Assembly: GCA_942159475.1 (NCBI GenBank)
Contig: OW804094.1
Location: 24,660,366 to 24,724,365 of the forward strand
DNA: 64,000 bases
Source: Sthenelais limicola
Lineage: Eukaryota > Annelida > Polychaeta > Phyllodocida > Sigalionidae
Direction of reading: 5' to 3'
Part shown: piece by piece, positions 45,991-56,070 of the stretch
How the letters are laid out: each line of letters begins with the position of its first letter
Numbering within the stretch: the stretch's first letter is position 1
Position numbers and translations under genes: made by a program
The notes under the pieces: generated by a model
Database searches by the model: none
What the model saw: only the letters and a program-made list of their open reading frames with translations
What the model was told of the DNA's origin: nothing

Positions 45991-46261
45991 ATCACTACAC
46001 TCTATACTCGTCCTGTAGGCAAATCTCCTATTGATATTTGCAGGAAAAGGCAGAGTGTTAAATGCGGGTTAGTATAAGAATGGAAGGTGTGATGATATAT
46101 ATTGCCTTGCCTAATAGGACTAATGGAATGAATGACTAGAATCCCTTGGGAAATCTGTGATTGCCTTTGCAATCCAGTCAGAAGTCTTAGTTAGATTATC
46201 AATAGAAGAGAAATATATCCGATGGTGTGAACCCCCAACTGATTAGAATTTGTAAACTTAG
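45991..46261. other. Intergenic, no recognised gene
   Basis: I see no supported feature. Confidence 0.35.
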
Positions 46262-46443
46262 GTGAGTCAGTGAGACTGGTTGCTTTACGCCCTTATCAAC
46301 ACATTTAATATGGTTATATCAAGGGCAGGAGAGCTGAGAGGGAAGCAGTTTATGGCCATACCCAGGAAATAGAGATAGAGAAGAAGGGAGAGAGAGACAA
46401 GAGGAAAGAGATAGAAAGGCACTTTATGGTCTTACCCAGGACC
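46262..46443 (-). mobile_element. S-family element, copy 5
   Basis: On the minus strand it reads GTCCTGGGTAAGACCATAAA, one pyrimidine-rich unit, one GATATAACCATATTAAATGT unit and a CACTGACTCAC tail. No target duplication is evident. Confidence 0.85.
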
Positions 46444-46515
46444 ACTACATTGGGTTCGTTGCATAAGAAAATCATTACTTCAAATATTCCTTGCTAAGTT
46501 ATTTCTTGTTTATCT

Positions 46516-46750
46516 GGGTCAGATTTTCAGAAAATGTACAATTGGCAGCTGTACACATTCAGTAAAATCTGCTAAATTAGGCTGCAATTTGGTCAATACT
46601 AGGTAAATTCAAGTATATTCGGCATTGCATTGATTCTAGCAATCTGATTGGTTAGGTTGAACTGTATTTTGAACTTTATTTTCGTCTGGAATTTGGGTCA
46701 TTTCAGAGGATTGGTGAAAGTGAATTGTACATTTTCTGGCGACTTCACCC
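46516..46750 (+). mobile_element. MITE-1 copy with variant right end
   Basis: The left terminus is standard and the right terminus is the variant CTGGCGACTTCACCC. The flanks are ATCT and ATGT. Confidence 0.88.
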
Positions 46751-47053
46751 ATGTACGAAATTCCTACACTAGGAATACAATATAACATTGTCTGTTAGCA
46801 AATTTCTCCACCGAAAAAGCCCTTTTGCTGCTTAGCAATACAAGGGAAATTAGCTAAATAAGGAAAAGGATTAAGTTTATTCAACTGGACCATTGAAGAG
46901 AAAAACAACTGGACATTACCTGAATATGAAATGGTACATTATATTTCATTTTGAATAGGAATTTAATAGGAAGTCATTATCAAAGCAATTTGGATAAAAT
47001 ACGGAAAGTTGAAGAGAATGTTTTGATAATTAACTATTTCCTTGCTAGACGGT

Positions 47054-47290
47054 CAGAGTTAAGATAGGATAGGATAAGATACTACTTTATTCATCAATAA
47101 TTCACAATATACAGAATGAAATCGACAGTGCAAATGAAAACAGTCATAAAACCGATAAATCAGGTATGCAGACATCTAAATGAGATCCAGCTCTCCCAGC
47201 CGCTACCTTAACTCAATACAGAGTATTCTAATTTAGAATATAAATCAGTTATTATATCAACTTCGACTAGACTAGTGGAGATAAAGTGTA
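47054..47290 (-). mobile_element. Possible LINE 3'-end fragment
   Basis: On the minus strand the sequence ends AATAAAGTAGTATCTTATCC followed by TATCC repeats, a simple-repeat tail typical of some LINEs. No coding part is recognisable. Confidence 0.35.
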
Positions 47291-47318
47291 AAGTATATGA
47301 CATTGAGAATAGATGTAC

Positions 47319-47812
47319 TGTGGTGTTATTGGGTTTCACTAGAGTTTATCTCTAAGTGCTGTCTGCTGTGGGTTAGTTCGGCCAATCTACCCCAGTGGGC
47401 AGTACTGGTCCGCAGTGACTTTTTAGTCTATGTATTAACTTTTACCTGTTGCATTTTACATATAACAGCAGTCCAGCTGTTGTTGCCAGAGTAACGGCAA
47501 CCTGGGTTAACCTTATTTTGCTAATGGTTATGAATGTTCTTGTTCTTGTAACTAGTATCTTGTTACTCTTATATTGGCTTGTACCATGTTTACTTAAACC
47601 TGCATGTTGCCTAAGACACCTGTGGTCATGAGTCACCTAGCTGGCTAGGAGGCCCGAGATCCTCAGACTTGGGCACTATTGTGTAAACTGACGCTCAGCT
47701 TGCAATTCCTCACGAGAATAAAACCCTTTGCGAACAGGTAGAGACTGCCTTTTGTTCCATTTGTTTTATACATCGGTAAGGTTAAGGGATACGAACCTGC
47801 GAGATCACTACA
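47319..47812 (+). repeat. 5' LTR, 494 bp
   Basis: It begins TGTGGTGTTATTGG and ends CACTACA, giving TG...CA termini. A polyadenylation signal AATAAA lies at 47717-47722. The differences from the 3' LTR are one A/G near 47354, two adjacent bases near 47695 and one G/A near 47793. The 60- and 64-codon frames inside appear identically in both LTRs and are not genes. Confidence 0.97.
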
Positions 47813-47813
47813 A

Positions 47814-47830
47814 TTGGTGCCGTGACCAAA
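47814..47830 (+). promoter_or_regulatory. Primer-binding site, tRNA-His type
   Basis: TGGTGCCGTGAC starts 3 nt after the LTR and complements 12 nt of the GTCACGGCACCA 3' end of canonical animal tRNA-His. The match ends at the following CAAAC. Confidence 0.75.
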
Positions 47831-48053
47831 CTTAACCAACCGGTTTTGTTAGCACTGAAGTGCTGAGTTCACTTGCTTGGACCTATTGCCATTCTTCATA
47901 TATCCTTGAGATATAAGTATGCCAAACTTTGTGGTCCTGCAAGATTGCCTCTTCAGAGAAGAATCAAGATTTGTCTGGATTTTTCAATGCTGAAAAATCC
48001 TTGCATTGGCCCCTCTTGTGAATCTGGAATCTCGGATTTCAGATTCAGAATCT

Positions 48054-48243
48054 CTGATGGAATTTCTGATGGATTTCTGATGGATTTCTGGTGGAATTCC
48101 GGACGAATTTCGGACAGAATTTCGGACGGATTTTCGGACGAATTTCGGACGGAATTTCGGACGGATTTTCAGACGAATTTCGGACGGAATTTCGGACGAA
48201 TTTCGGACGAATTTCGGACGGATTTCGGACGGATTTTCGGATT
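48054..48243 (+). repeat. Short tandem repeat in the LTR-element leader
   Basis: It consists of degenerate units of about 13-16 bp, AATTTCGGACGGATTTTCGGAC-like, spanning the region where the start of gag would be expected. A frame of 135 codons at 47873-48280 reads through it (ISDGF, EFRT repeats). I do not recognise it as a capsid. Confidence 0.75.
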
Positions 48244-48494
48244 CATGGAATTTCGCAATGGGATCAGAACTCACCTTTAGGTGTCAGTTACTGGCGTAGG
48301 AAGCTAATTTTGCCCCGAAGCTGGCAATAATTAGGAACTGGGATCCGAAGGATTCATGGAGTGGTTTTGGACAATACTCTACGTACTCTGTGCCTAAGAA
48401 TTTTTCTTAGGGTCTTAATCGACCAGGGGAAAGCTGCTTGGGTGAAGCTAAAACAGCCGTTTGACCTTCTCCATGCTATTCTCTGGGCCGAAGT

Positions 48495-48953
48495 ATGGGA
48501 AGTTGTAGTTTGGACTTAGTTCCTGCTGCTGCTCTACAAGCCGCCTTCATGGGTCCGAAGGCTGTAGTTATTCCATTGGAAATAGCTGCAGCCGAAGCTT
48601 CCCAGTTGAAGAGACGCAGAAATGCGAACGCCAAAGAAAAGGCCATGGTTCAGGTCAGCCAGGCGCTAGCTTTGCAAGATTCTGACGATGATGATCAGTC
48701 CGAAGAACTTGGCAATGCAGTAGTGCAAGCTGTCCAGGCCTGGCATGGAAAGAATGAAAAGACTGGTTCCTCTGCTCGGCAGGTGATGACAACTGCTGAA
48801 GTAAAGGGGTAAAGAACCTGGCAGGTTCAGAAGTGCTACTTCTGTAGTGAGGAGGGACATTTCGCCTCGACTTGTCCCAAGAAAGTAGCTCTCCTTGAAC
48901 TCTTGAAGAAGGCAGACGCTTCTAATGAGAAGCCTGCTACTTCGGGAAACTAG
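48495..48953 (+). pseudogene. gag: gag remnant with CCHC zinc knuckle
   Basis: This is the nucleocapsid end of gag, which would package element RNA. The ATG at 48495 opens a frame with a basic stretch (KRRRNANAKEK) and an acidic patch, then a TAA at 48810-48812. In the same frame just after the stop lies the zinc knuckle CYFCSEEGHFASTC (C-x2-C-x4-H-x4-C, 48834-48875), and the frame ends at TAG 48951-48953. No recognisable capsid domain precedes it. A separate open run in another frame (48331-48516, with QPFDLLHAILWAEVW) may be a displaced piece of it. The gag is therefore broken by a nonsense codon and probably a frameshift. Confidence 0.8.
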
Positions 48954-48985
48954 GTTCGGCTCCTGAAGAAAGCGAGACGGGAGCC
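48944..48985 (+). promoter_or_regulatory. -1 ribosomal frameshift signal, gag to pol
   Basis: The slippery heptamer G GGA AAC (48944-48950) sits in the gag frame directly before its TAG stop. After a 7-nt spacer, GGCTCCTG (48958-48965) pairs with CGGGAGCC (48978-48985), an 8-bp stem including one T-G pair, with a 12-nt loop. The pol frame is exactly -1 relative to gag and is open from the heptamer onward. X XXY YYZ plus a spaced stem is the standard retroviral arrangement. Confidence 0.88.
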
Positions 48986-51034
48986 TCGGACAACACGCTT
49001 CTTAGTACCACAGTCCGCGAGGATCTTGGTAGTAGTCTAGAAACTGGGAAATCAGCCCAGGCACCGGTGTGTAAGATAGGGTTAAAGCTTAGCGACAAGA
49101 AGCTACCCGATCTGATAGCTGGAGGTCCTAGGCCGTTGCCGGACGGTGATTTTCTCCCTGAAAAGATTCAGGGATGCTCGGACAAGAGCCCTGGCGTGCG
49201 TTGGGGACAGGCCGAGTACCAAGCTGAGTCAGGTCAGGTTGTCTTGGTAGAAAAAGGCCAAGAGAAGTCTGCCCGGATTCAGAAAGTTTCTGTTCAACAG
49301 CTGGAAACTCTGGAGATCCCTTCTAAATTACTGGTGAGGGAGAGATGGTATGCCCCTGTAGGCATAGGTGGGAAGAGTGGTTATTTCTTGGTAGATCCAG
49401 GTGCAACGACAAGTTTGATTACCAAGGATTTCTATGATTCCCTTCCACATGCGCCGCCTATGATTTCGGTGCGTATGGCGTGCTCGATGGGTAATGGAAC
49501 GCCTATAACTACATATGGGAGCGTGCTCTGTCCATATGAAGTGTTAGGTCGGACATACATGATGACATGTCTGGTAGTCAGCGGTCTGACGGGCCCTGAA
49601 GACGGGATATTAGGTGCAGATTTTTACTATGTGCACCGTTGTTGTTTGGATTGGTCAGGAGTGTTTTATTTGGAAAACTTCGGACATTCTGTTGTATGTA
49701 AACAGTGGAAAAAGAAGTCCGAAGGTGAAGAATTTTCCTCTATAAAGACCATGACTGTGAGCGAGGTAGATACTGGAATAGCTGTGACACTTAGGAAAGC
49801 GGTGATCATGGAGGCCAAATCTATTACACTTGCAGAATTGGACTTTGATAGTGGCTCAGACGCATCGGATGCTTGGATGTTCGAGCCAGACCAAGGATTG
49901 CTAGAAGACTTCGCCTTAGGGAGCCTGAATACATATGTTTCAGGTGGAGGTTCAACCGCTTTGGTAGCCTTCAGCAATCCGTCCGACCGCCCAATGAAAA
50001 TTGGCAAACGGAGAGTGGTGGGCAGATTAAGTAGAGTTACTCTTGTGGCAGAGGATTCCGCTTTGTCTGAGGATGACGGTAGCAATATTATCAGAGAGGC
50101 AATCATTAATTCTATACAGGTTACAGAATCGCCTGTGGCGGATGATGATCTGATAGCTCCCGACATCTTAGTACCACCGAGTGCAGAGTGCCCGCTGAAG
50201 AAGCTGGTCAATGATTCGGATTTGTCCGAGAAAAACGAGAAGAACGTTGCTCTGTCTTTGCTGGAAGAATTCCGAGATTGTTTCTCTCTTCCAGGTGGCA
50301 AAGCCCTTGGTTGTACTGATAAAGTTTGCCATGTGATAGACACTGGAGATGCTTGCCATATCAAACAAGCATACCGGCGTATTCCTGTGGCGAAGAGAGA
50401 CAAGGCAGAGGCAGAGATTTGGAAAATGTACAGAGAGGGTCGAATTGAACATAGCAGTAGCCCCTGGGGTGCTCCTATTGTCATGGTGGCCAAGAAAGAT
50501 GGCACACAGCGTTTTTGCGTTGACTATCGTCAGCTAAACTCTGTCACTATAAAGGATAGCTTTCCACTACCTCGGATCGATGAGTGCATAGAATCACTTG
50601 GTGGAAACCAGTGGTTCTGTACTTTGGATCTTGAAAGTGGGTACTGGCAGGTGGCGATGGATGAAGATAGCAAGTCAAAGACTGCATTCTTATCCAGTGT
50701 AGGGTTATTTCAATTCAAGGTTATGGCCTTCGGATTGTGTAATGCCCCCGCTACCTTCCAACGCATGATGGATCAGATGTTGGATGGCCTTCGCTGGAAA
50801 TCATGTCTGGTCTATCTGGATGATATCGTGGTTTTTGGGAAAACTCTTGAAGAGTGCCTAGATAATCTGAGACTCGTCCTTGAGCGTATTAGGAATTATG
50901 GTCTTCGTTCGAAACCCAAGAAATGTCAATTTTTCCGCCAGAAAGTGGAATACTTGGGTCGGATTGTGTCAGGCCAAGGCATTCAGGTGGATCCGAAGAA
51001 GATCCCAGGAAGTCGAGGACTGGTCAATCGCTAA
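48947..51034 (+). pseudogene. pol: pol, part 1: protease and reverse transcriptase
   Basis: The frame opens at the frameshift site; the annotated-looking start near 49067 is a GTG and is not needed. The protease has FLVDPGATTSLI (base 49394, Pro where D-S/T-G is usual) and the C-terminal ILGADF. The RT shows SPWGAPIVMVAKKDG, RFCVDYRQLN, LDLESGYWQV, the FGLCNAPATFQRMM motif and catalytic YLDD (50813-50824), then the thumb with VEYLGRIVSGQGI. The frame is lost at about 51003 by a one-base gain in a short C run and stops at 51034; coding continues in the next frame. Confidence 0.93.
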
Positions 51035-51245
51035 TAATGCAAGGGATGTAAGGCAATTCATCGGATTTGCCTCCTTTTACCGAGACTTCATGGAAGATTT
51101 TGGTAAATTGGGGATTCCTTTGCAAGGAATTGTAACTGCGGCAGGCAAGGATAAACGATATACTAAACCTATAGAGTTGACTCCTCGTTGCCAAGATGCA
51201 CTTGATACATGCAAAGACTTGCTGATCTCTGCACCTATTCTGTGA
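51006..51245 (+). pseudogene. pol: pol, part 2: RT-RNase H connection
   Basis: This continues pol in the shifted frame with VRQFIGFASFYRDFMEDFG, the conserved connection between RT thumb and RNase H in gypsy elements. It ends at TGA 51243-51245. Between the stop and 51300 lies about 50 bp ending in a second frame change. Its core (AAAACGTCTTCGGTGGCTAC) resembles 53920-53945 in the 3' untranslated part of the same element, so a local copying event may have caused this break. Confidence 0.88.
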
Positions 51246-51300
51246 TATCCCTGTCCGAAATACAAAACGTCTTCGGTGGCTACGGATTTCGGCGGGTGGG

Positions 51301-53682
51301 TTCATCATAGATACGGATGCAAGTAGCTTTGGCAAGGCTGGGATTATGTCCCAGGTTCAAGATGGAAAAGAAATGGTTCTAAGTTTTGCAAGCAATAGAC
51401 TCTCGAAGCCACAGAGAAACTATTGTGCAACAAAACGTGAGCTACTCACTGTGTTAACCTTCCTACAGAGGTTTCAACATTACTTACTGGGTAATAAGAG
51501 CTTCTTTGTTTGGACAAATCACGCCTCTTTGCGTTGGTCACTCAATTTCAAGGATCCGACCAATATGTTAGCCCGCTGGCTACTCACCTTACAGGAATTT
51601 GGGCTGGATCAGAGCATGATATTGCATCGGGCAGGGAAGCAGCATGAAAATGCTGATGCGCTGTCGCGCTTGCCAACCAGAAAATGTGGAAGACCAGACT
51701 GCCTAGATTGCGGCGCGCATGATGCTGTTATTGCCACTAACGAAGTTTCCTTAGGGACTCAGCGGAACGTGTTGCAAGAAGCTCAGCAAGCCGACCCACT
51801 TGTAAAAAGGTTGCTGAAAATGTTAGATGGAACTGTGCCGATTCCTAGCAGAGAAAATCTTGCTGGTGAGTCTAATGAGTTTCGGGCATTTGTCAGACAT
51901 CTTGGTAGTATGGAGGTCAGAGATGGTGTGCTATGTCTGGGGTGGACAAGACTAGCCACCGGAAAGAAATACTGGAGGAAAATTGTCCCTGTTTCCATGA
52001 GGAAAGAGATCTTCCAGGGCATACATGGTGCCAAAACTGCGGGTCATTTCGGAACCTTCAAGAATGTCTGGTCAGCAAAGATGAGATATTTTTGGCCTGG
52101 TATGAGTTATGATCTGAGGCGGTGGGTACGAGCTTGCCCGGAATGTAATATGAGGAAGACTAGAGGTGGTGGTGGAATTTCTTACCTTAAGAAAGAAAAA
52201 CATGGTGGTAGATGGAACCGAATATCGTTGGATATTCTAGGGCCTCTTCGGAGTACCCCTAGAGGCAACAGCTATATTATGGTTGTAGTAGACCATTTCT
52301 CTAAATGGGCCGAAGCCTACCCCATGGCCGATCACACCGCTGAAAGCTGTGCAGAAGTTCTTTTTCGAGAATGGATCTTGAGATTCGGATGTCCTGTGTC
52401 GTTGCAGACAGATGGAGCTCCTGAATTTCGGTCTCAACTCTTGAGATGTCTACTTGACATGCTGGGAATCGAGAAGCTAATTACCCTTCCATACAGGCCT
52501 ATGAGTAATGGGCAGTCCGAGAGGCTTAATAGAGTTCTTGTGGAACAGCTATCTTGTATGACTGATTCGGACGAAGTAGATTGGGATATGCTGACCCCTT
52601 GCATTGCTCATGCATACAGAGGGACAGTACATGCTGCTACTTTATGCACACCTAACTCAGTAGTCTTCGGAGAAGAGTTGGTAACGCCCATGGACATAGT
52701 TCATGGAGTTGAAATAGGAAGTCTTGATTTCCCTTGCAAGGTTGCTTTTGTTGAGAACCTGAAACAGTGGATGAGAAAGGGACACCAGTACGTGCGGGAT
52801 AATCTCGGAATATCTGCGGTTCACCAGATTAGGGATTATAACAAACGTTCTAGGCCCCCCAGTTTTGAGGCGGGGGAGGTGGTATACCGATTCTGTCCCC
52901 CCAAAGCAAATAAGAAGCTCGGACCCAAGTGGGACGGGCCTTATAAAATCAGAAGGTTCATAGGAGGTACCACCTGTGAACTGGAGACAGCCGAAGGTCT
53001 AATGCGATACCATATCGACTATCTGAAGCCGGCTTTCGATGAAAATGGGCCGATTCAAGCAGTTAACTTGGATCGGGCTCCAGAATTCCGAAGGCAGGAA
53101 CAGGCTGGTATGGAAATCTTTAGACTAGAGGCTGGGAGAGTGGTGCCAGGGAAAGATTGTCCAAAGTTGGTGGAGAAAGAGAAAATTACTGTAGGCGTCA
53201 AGCCGAGAGGTAGACCTAGGAAGATCCGAAAGGGTAGTTCCAAGGAAACCTCCAGTAAATCTCTGCCTCTAAAGAAAAGAGGGGGTAGACAAGGGAAATC
53301 TGTTGCCAAACCTGACAGTTCCTTAGCAGACTCGGGACTTACGGCTACCCCGCCTGGGCTTTTGGGTCCAGGAAAGACTTTATCTAGAAAGGAGAAGTCT
53401 AAGGTAGCTACGGTCTGTCCGAAGAAGCGCGGGAGGCCGAAGGTTCGCACAGATACGTCCGACCAGCCGGTGGCGCCCCCGGTCGTTTTGAATAGGAAGC
53501 GCGGAAGGCCTAGGAAACAGCTGGTCCAAGCTGCTCCTGTACCTCCAGTGCAGCCGAAGAAACGACCAGGTAGACCAAGGAAAGGAGCTGTGGTTAATGC
53601 AAAACCACCAGATCCTTCTTCTCCTGGCATAGCAAGGGCTAAACATGTACGAAAGGCCCCAGTTCGGTTGCAGATGAGCTAA
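51301..53682 (+). pseudogene. pol: pol, part 3: RNase H, integrase and AT-hook tail
   Basis: RNase H starts with IDTDAS (Asp at 51316) and has KRELL (Glu at 51439). The next catalytic position reads TNHAS, with Asn (51517-51519) in place of Asp. Integrase follows: an HHCC zinc domain (GIHGAKTAGHFG, then CPEC), then the D,D35E core with Asp at 52231, Asp at 52411 and Glu at 52519, all present. A GPY/F module (LGPKWDGPYKIRRFIGG) comes next, then a basic tail of about 190 residues with four AT-hook motifs (RGRP-type cores near 53203, 53428, 53498 and 53566). No chromodomain is seen. The integrase half is intact; the frame is cut off from the RT by the upstream lesions. Confidence 0.93.
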
Positions 53683-54771
53683 TTATGGTACTGGACCGAG
53701 GGTAGGAATCTCCGAACTGATTTCTACCCGAACTAAAAAAATCACACAACGAGAAGTCAGACGGGTGGTGGACCGAACTAAGAGCCGCCCTGTCCCCTAT
53801 TGATAAGCAGTAAAAATGGACTTTATTCAGTTAATTCCATTTGTGACTGGGAGACGAACATGAGTCTCGGAAAGTACTTAACCTTGCCCTGGGTACCGCT
53901 TGTATGTTAAACTGAAAATCCAAAACGTCTTCAGTGGCCACGGACTTCAGTGTAAGCATCGGAATCTATTTATGGACGAATAGAGTGTTGCCTACGCCTG
54001 GGGTGTGTTTTGAGGAAATCAGGGAATGATTACACCTCTGCATCGTCTCAGCAGAGACCCGAATAGCTGAGTGGGAACAAGCGCCCAAAGCTATTTTCAG
54101 GCTCAGAAGGTGAGCGCGGGAAGAAAACTGGCGCTGCAGTAGTGCGGCGACTGAATGCAACTCTGGCGTTGCAGTGGTTAAATACGCTGGTGTTTTACCA
54201 TTTTAGTCAGTCTACTTCCTGCTTCCGCGAAGCAAAGCACCGAGACTACCTCTTAGAAAGAGAACTGTGCAGTAAGTTTTATCAAGTGATGATCCTTGTG
54301 AAATATATTGCCCTGTGTTTGTAGTCCCTTTGCTCGAGTAGTCAAGTTGCATGAAGGCTGTGGGTCGTATATTAACTGTGTTTGGGGCACGTTGATAATG
54401 CGCGGGCTGGCGTGGGACCTATAGCGGCCATGTTGTTTTCGCCATTGGTGTAGGAATGAATGAACGTTGCTATCCGAAGGTGTTAAACTAAACTTGAACA
54501 GCGTATCCGCTGCCGATATACCAATAAACGTTCAATCTTTGTGTTTTGGAAGTAATCAACCAACTCACTGTGCCTCAAGCGTGGGTATATTCGTGTAGTG
54601 AAGGTTTGGATTTCTCGATACCACTACGCTCTATGTGTGTAGTAGCTGTCAGCCACAGCCGAAGCGTGTCCGAGAGGAGTCCGAACGTCCATCTGCAGCA
54701 AATAATAGGTATTTTCTGTATTTATTACTACCCATACCATCATTATACTTTCAGGTACCGATTGACTAGTG
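53683..54771 (+). other. Untranslated region between pol and the third ORF
   Basis: This 1.1 kb has no long frame. It contains AATAAA near 54522. A good 3' splice-site sequence lies at about 54729-54754 (TACTACCCATACC, then a pyrimidine-rich stretch ending TTTCAG), 18 bp before the ATG of the next ORF. A GTATTT shortly upstream could be a donor for a very short intron. Expression from a spliced RNA, as for env genes, is possible. Confidence 0.5.
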
Positions 54772-56070
54772 ATGTCGACCTCAGGAGAATTCGAGAATAT
54801 GACCGAGGACCAGTTGGCTGATTCCCTCAACGCCAAGCTGTCCGAGTCTGATCTAGAGATGGATCTGGACGGTTCGGACTGCGAGGTATTGTCGGACGAG
54901 GAGGCTAAGGTCTTGGAAGGGTCTCGGATCCTTGTAGGCATGGGTCAGCCTGACGCAGGTGGCTCTGGGACCGGCACCGTAACTTGCTGGGGCGCAATTA
55001 TGGAGGCCGAGGATGCTAGGAAAGCAGCTGCTGAAGAGGAGGCGGCGATGGTAATAGATATGGCTGAGGTTGAGTCCGAGACTCCCGAAGCCAAGTCTGT
55101 ACCTTCGGCTGGTACCTCTAAGCAGAAACCTAGATCCCCCAGAAAGCAGGACAAGCCGAAGATGAAGGATGGAGAGATGAACGAGTCCCCGCGAACTCTA
55201 TCTCCAGATCCTGCTGATTCTTCGGCGGCAGCGACTGAGGAGCTCATGGGTTCACCGGCCAAGAGCACCCGGTCTTCTGCCCGTCAGGTACGCAAACCCC
55301 GGAGTTCGGACCCCAAGTCGAACTCGAAAGGCAAGGCACCTGCCCCAGCAACTGGAACTACTAAGCTGAAGTTCCGGAAGCTGAAAAAGGTCCATGTGCA
55401 TCGTGCTAAGGTGAGGGAGGATCAGTTGGCGCACTTGGGCTCGTTGACCAAGTTCAATGCCGAGTTGGACAAAGCCTCTGATATTGTCCCGCTGAACCCT
55501 AGGCACGATCGGCCAGGCTCACGTCATCTGATGGCCACAGAGTCCGACTCTGAAGATGACCATGGACTCATGCTCCGGTATGAATCCTGTCTCTACCCAG
55601 GGTTGTGTAAGGCAGGTAAAATGGAGCCTGGTACCAGTGAGAAGCTCCGACTGGTACCAACTCTGTGGGAGCCTGGATTTCGTTGTCCGTACTTGGTGTG
55701 TAGGCGAGTGAAGCTCAATGCTTCAGGTGTCCGAATTTTCTCCACCCGAGAAAGGTTCTTCAGGCACCTGTGCGAGGTTCACACCCCTCAAACAGAAGTG
55801 TGGGTCTGTCCATACGAGAACTGTTGGCAGCAGCTTGACAGAAAATCGGAATTGGTCAGCCACATCATGAATGGGGAGGAGCTGCTACACAACCAGGGAA
55901 GGCCGAAGGCGATGGAGAAGGCGGCGAAAGTGAAGCCTGAGTGGAAGCCCTTCGGAGCTTTCATTCGGACTACCCATCTTTCGATGGCCCATCTTCGGAC
56001 CCTTCGAAAGGCTGGTGAGGTGGATGTTTCCAGAGCTGGTACTGGAAAATCCAAACCGACTCAGACTAAA
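54772..56070 (+). pseudogene. Third ORF, N-terminal half: zinc-finger protein
   Basis: The ATG at 54772 starts a GC-rich frame of about 430 codons. An acidic N-terminus (MTEDQLADSLNAKLSESDLE) is followed by an Ala/Glu and Ser/Pro/Lys-rich disordered region. Then come two atypical C2H2-like modules. The first is C305-x4-C310 with H332-x4-H337 (FRCPYLVC, FFRHLCEVH). The second is C346-x4-C351 with H364 and H373 (VWVCPYENC). It occupies the env position but has no signal peptide or membrane segment, so it is not an envelope protein; nucleic-acid binding is the likely role. The ORF is interrupted at about 56070 by a LINE and resumes near 58665. I do not recognise the family. Confidence 0.8.

Noticed and set aside
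47442..47636. 60-64 codon frames in the 5' LTR, repeated at 60130-60324
   Set aside because: Identical copies in both LTRs reflect LTR identity, not a gene.
47873..48280. 135-codon frame in the LTR-element leader as a possible capsid
   Set aside because: Most of it is a short tandem repeat (ISDGF, EFRT). I see no capsid-like segment, so I list it only as a repeat.
49666..50505. 279-codon minus-strand frame opposite pol, and the 191-codon frame at 53055-53630
   Set aside because: They are antisense shadows of well-supported pol coding sequence.
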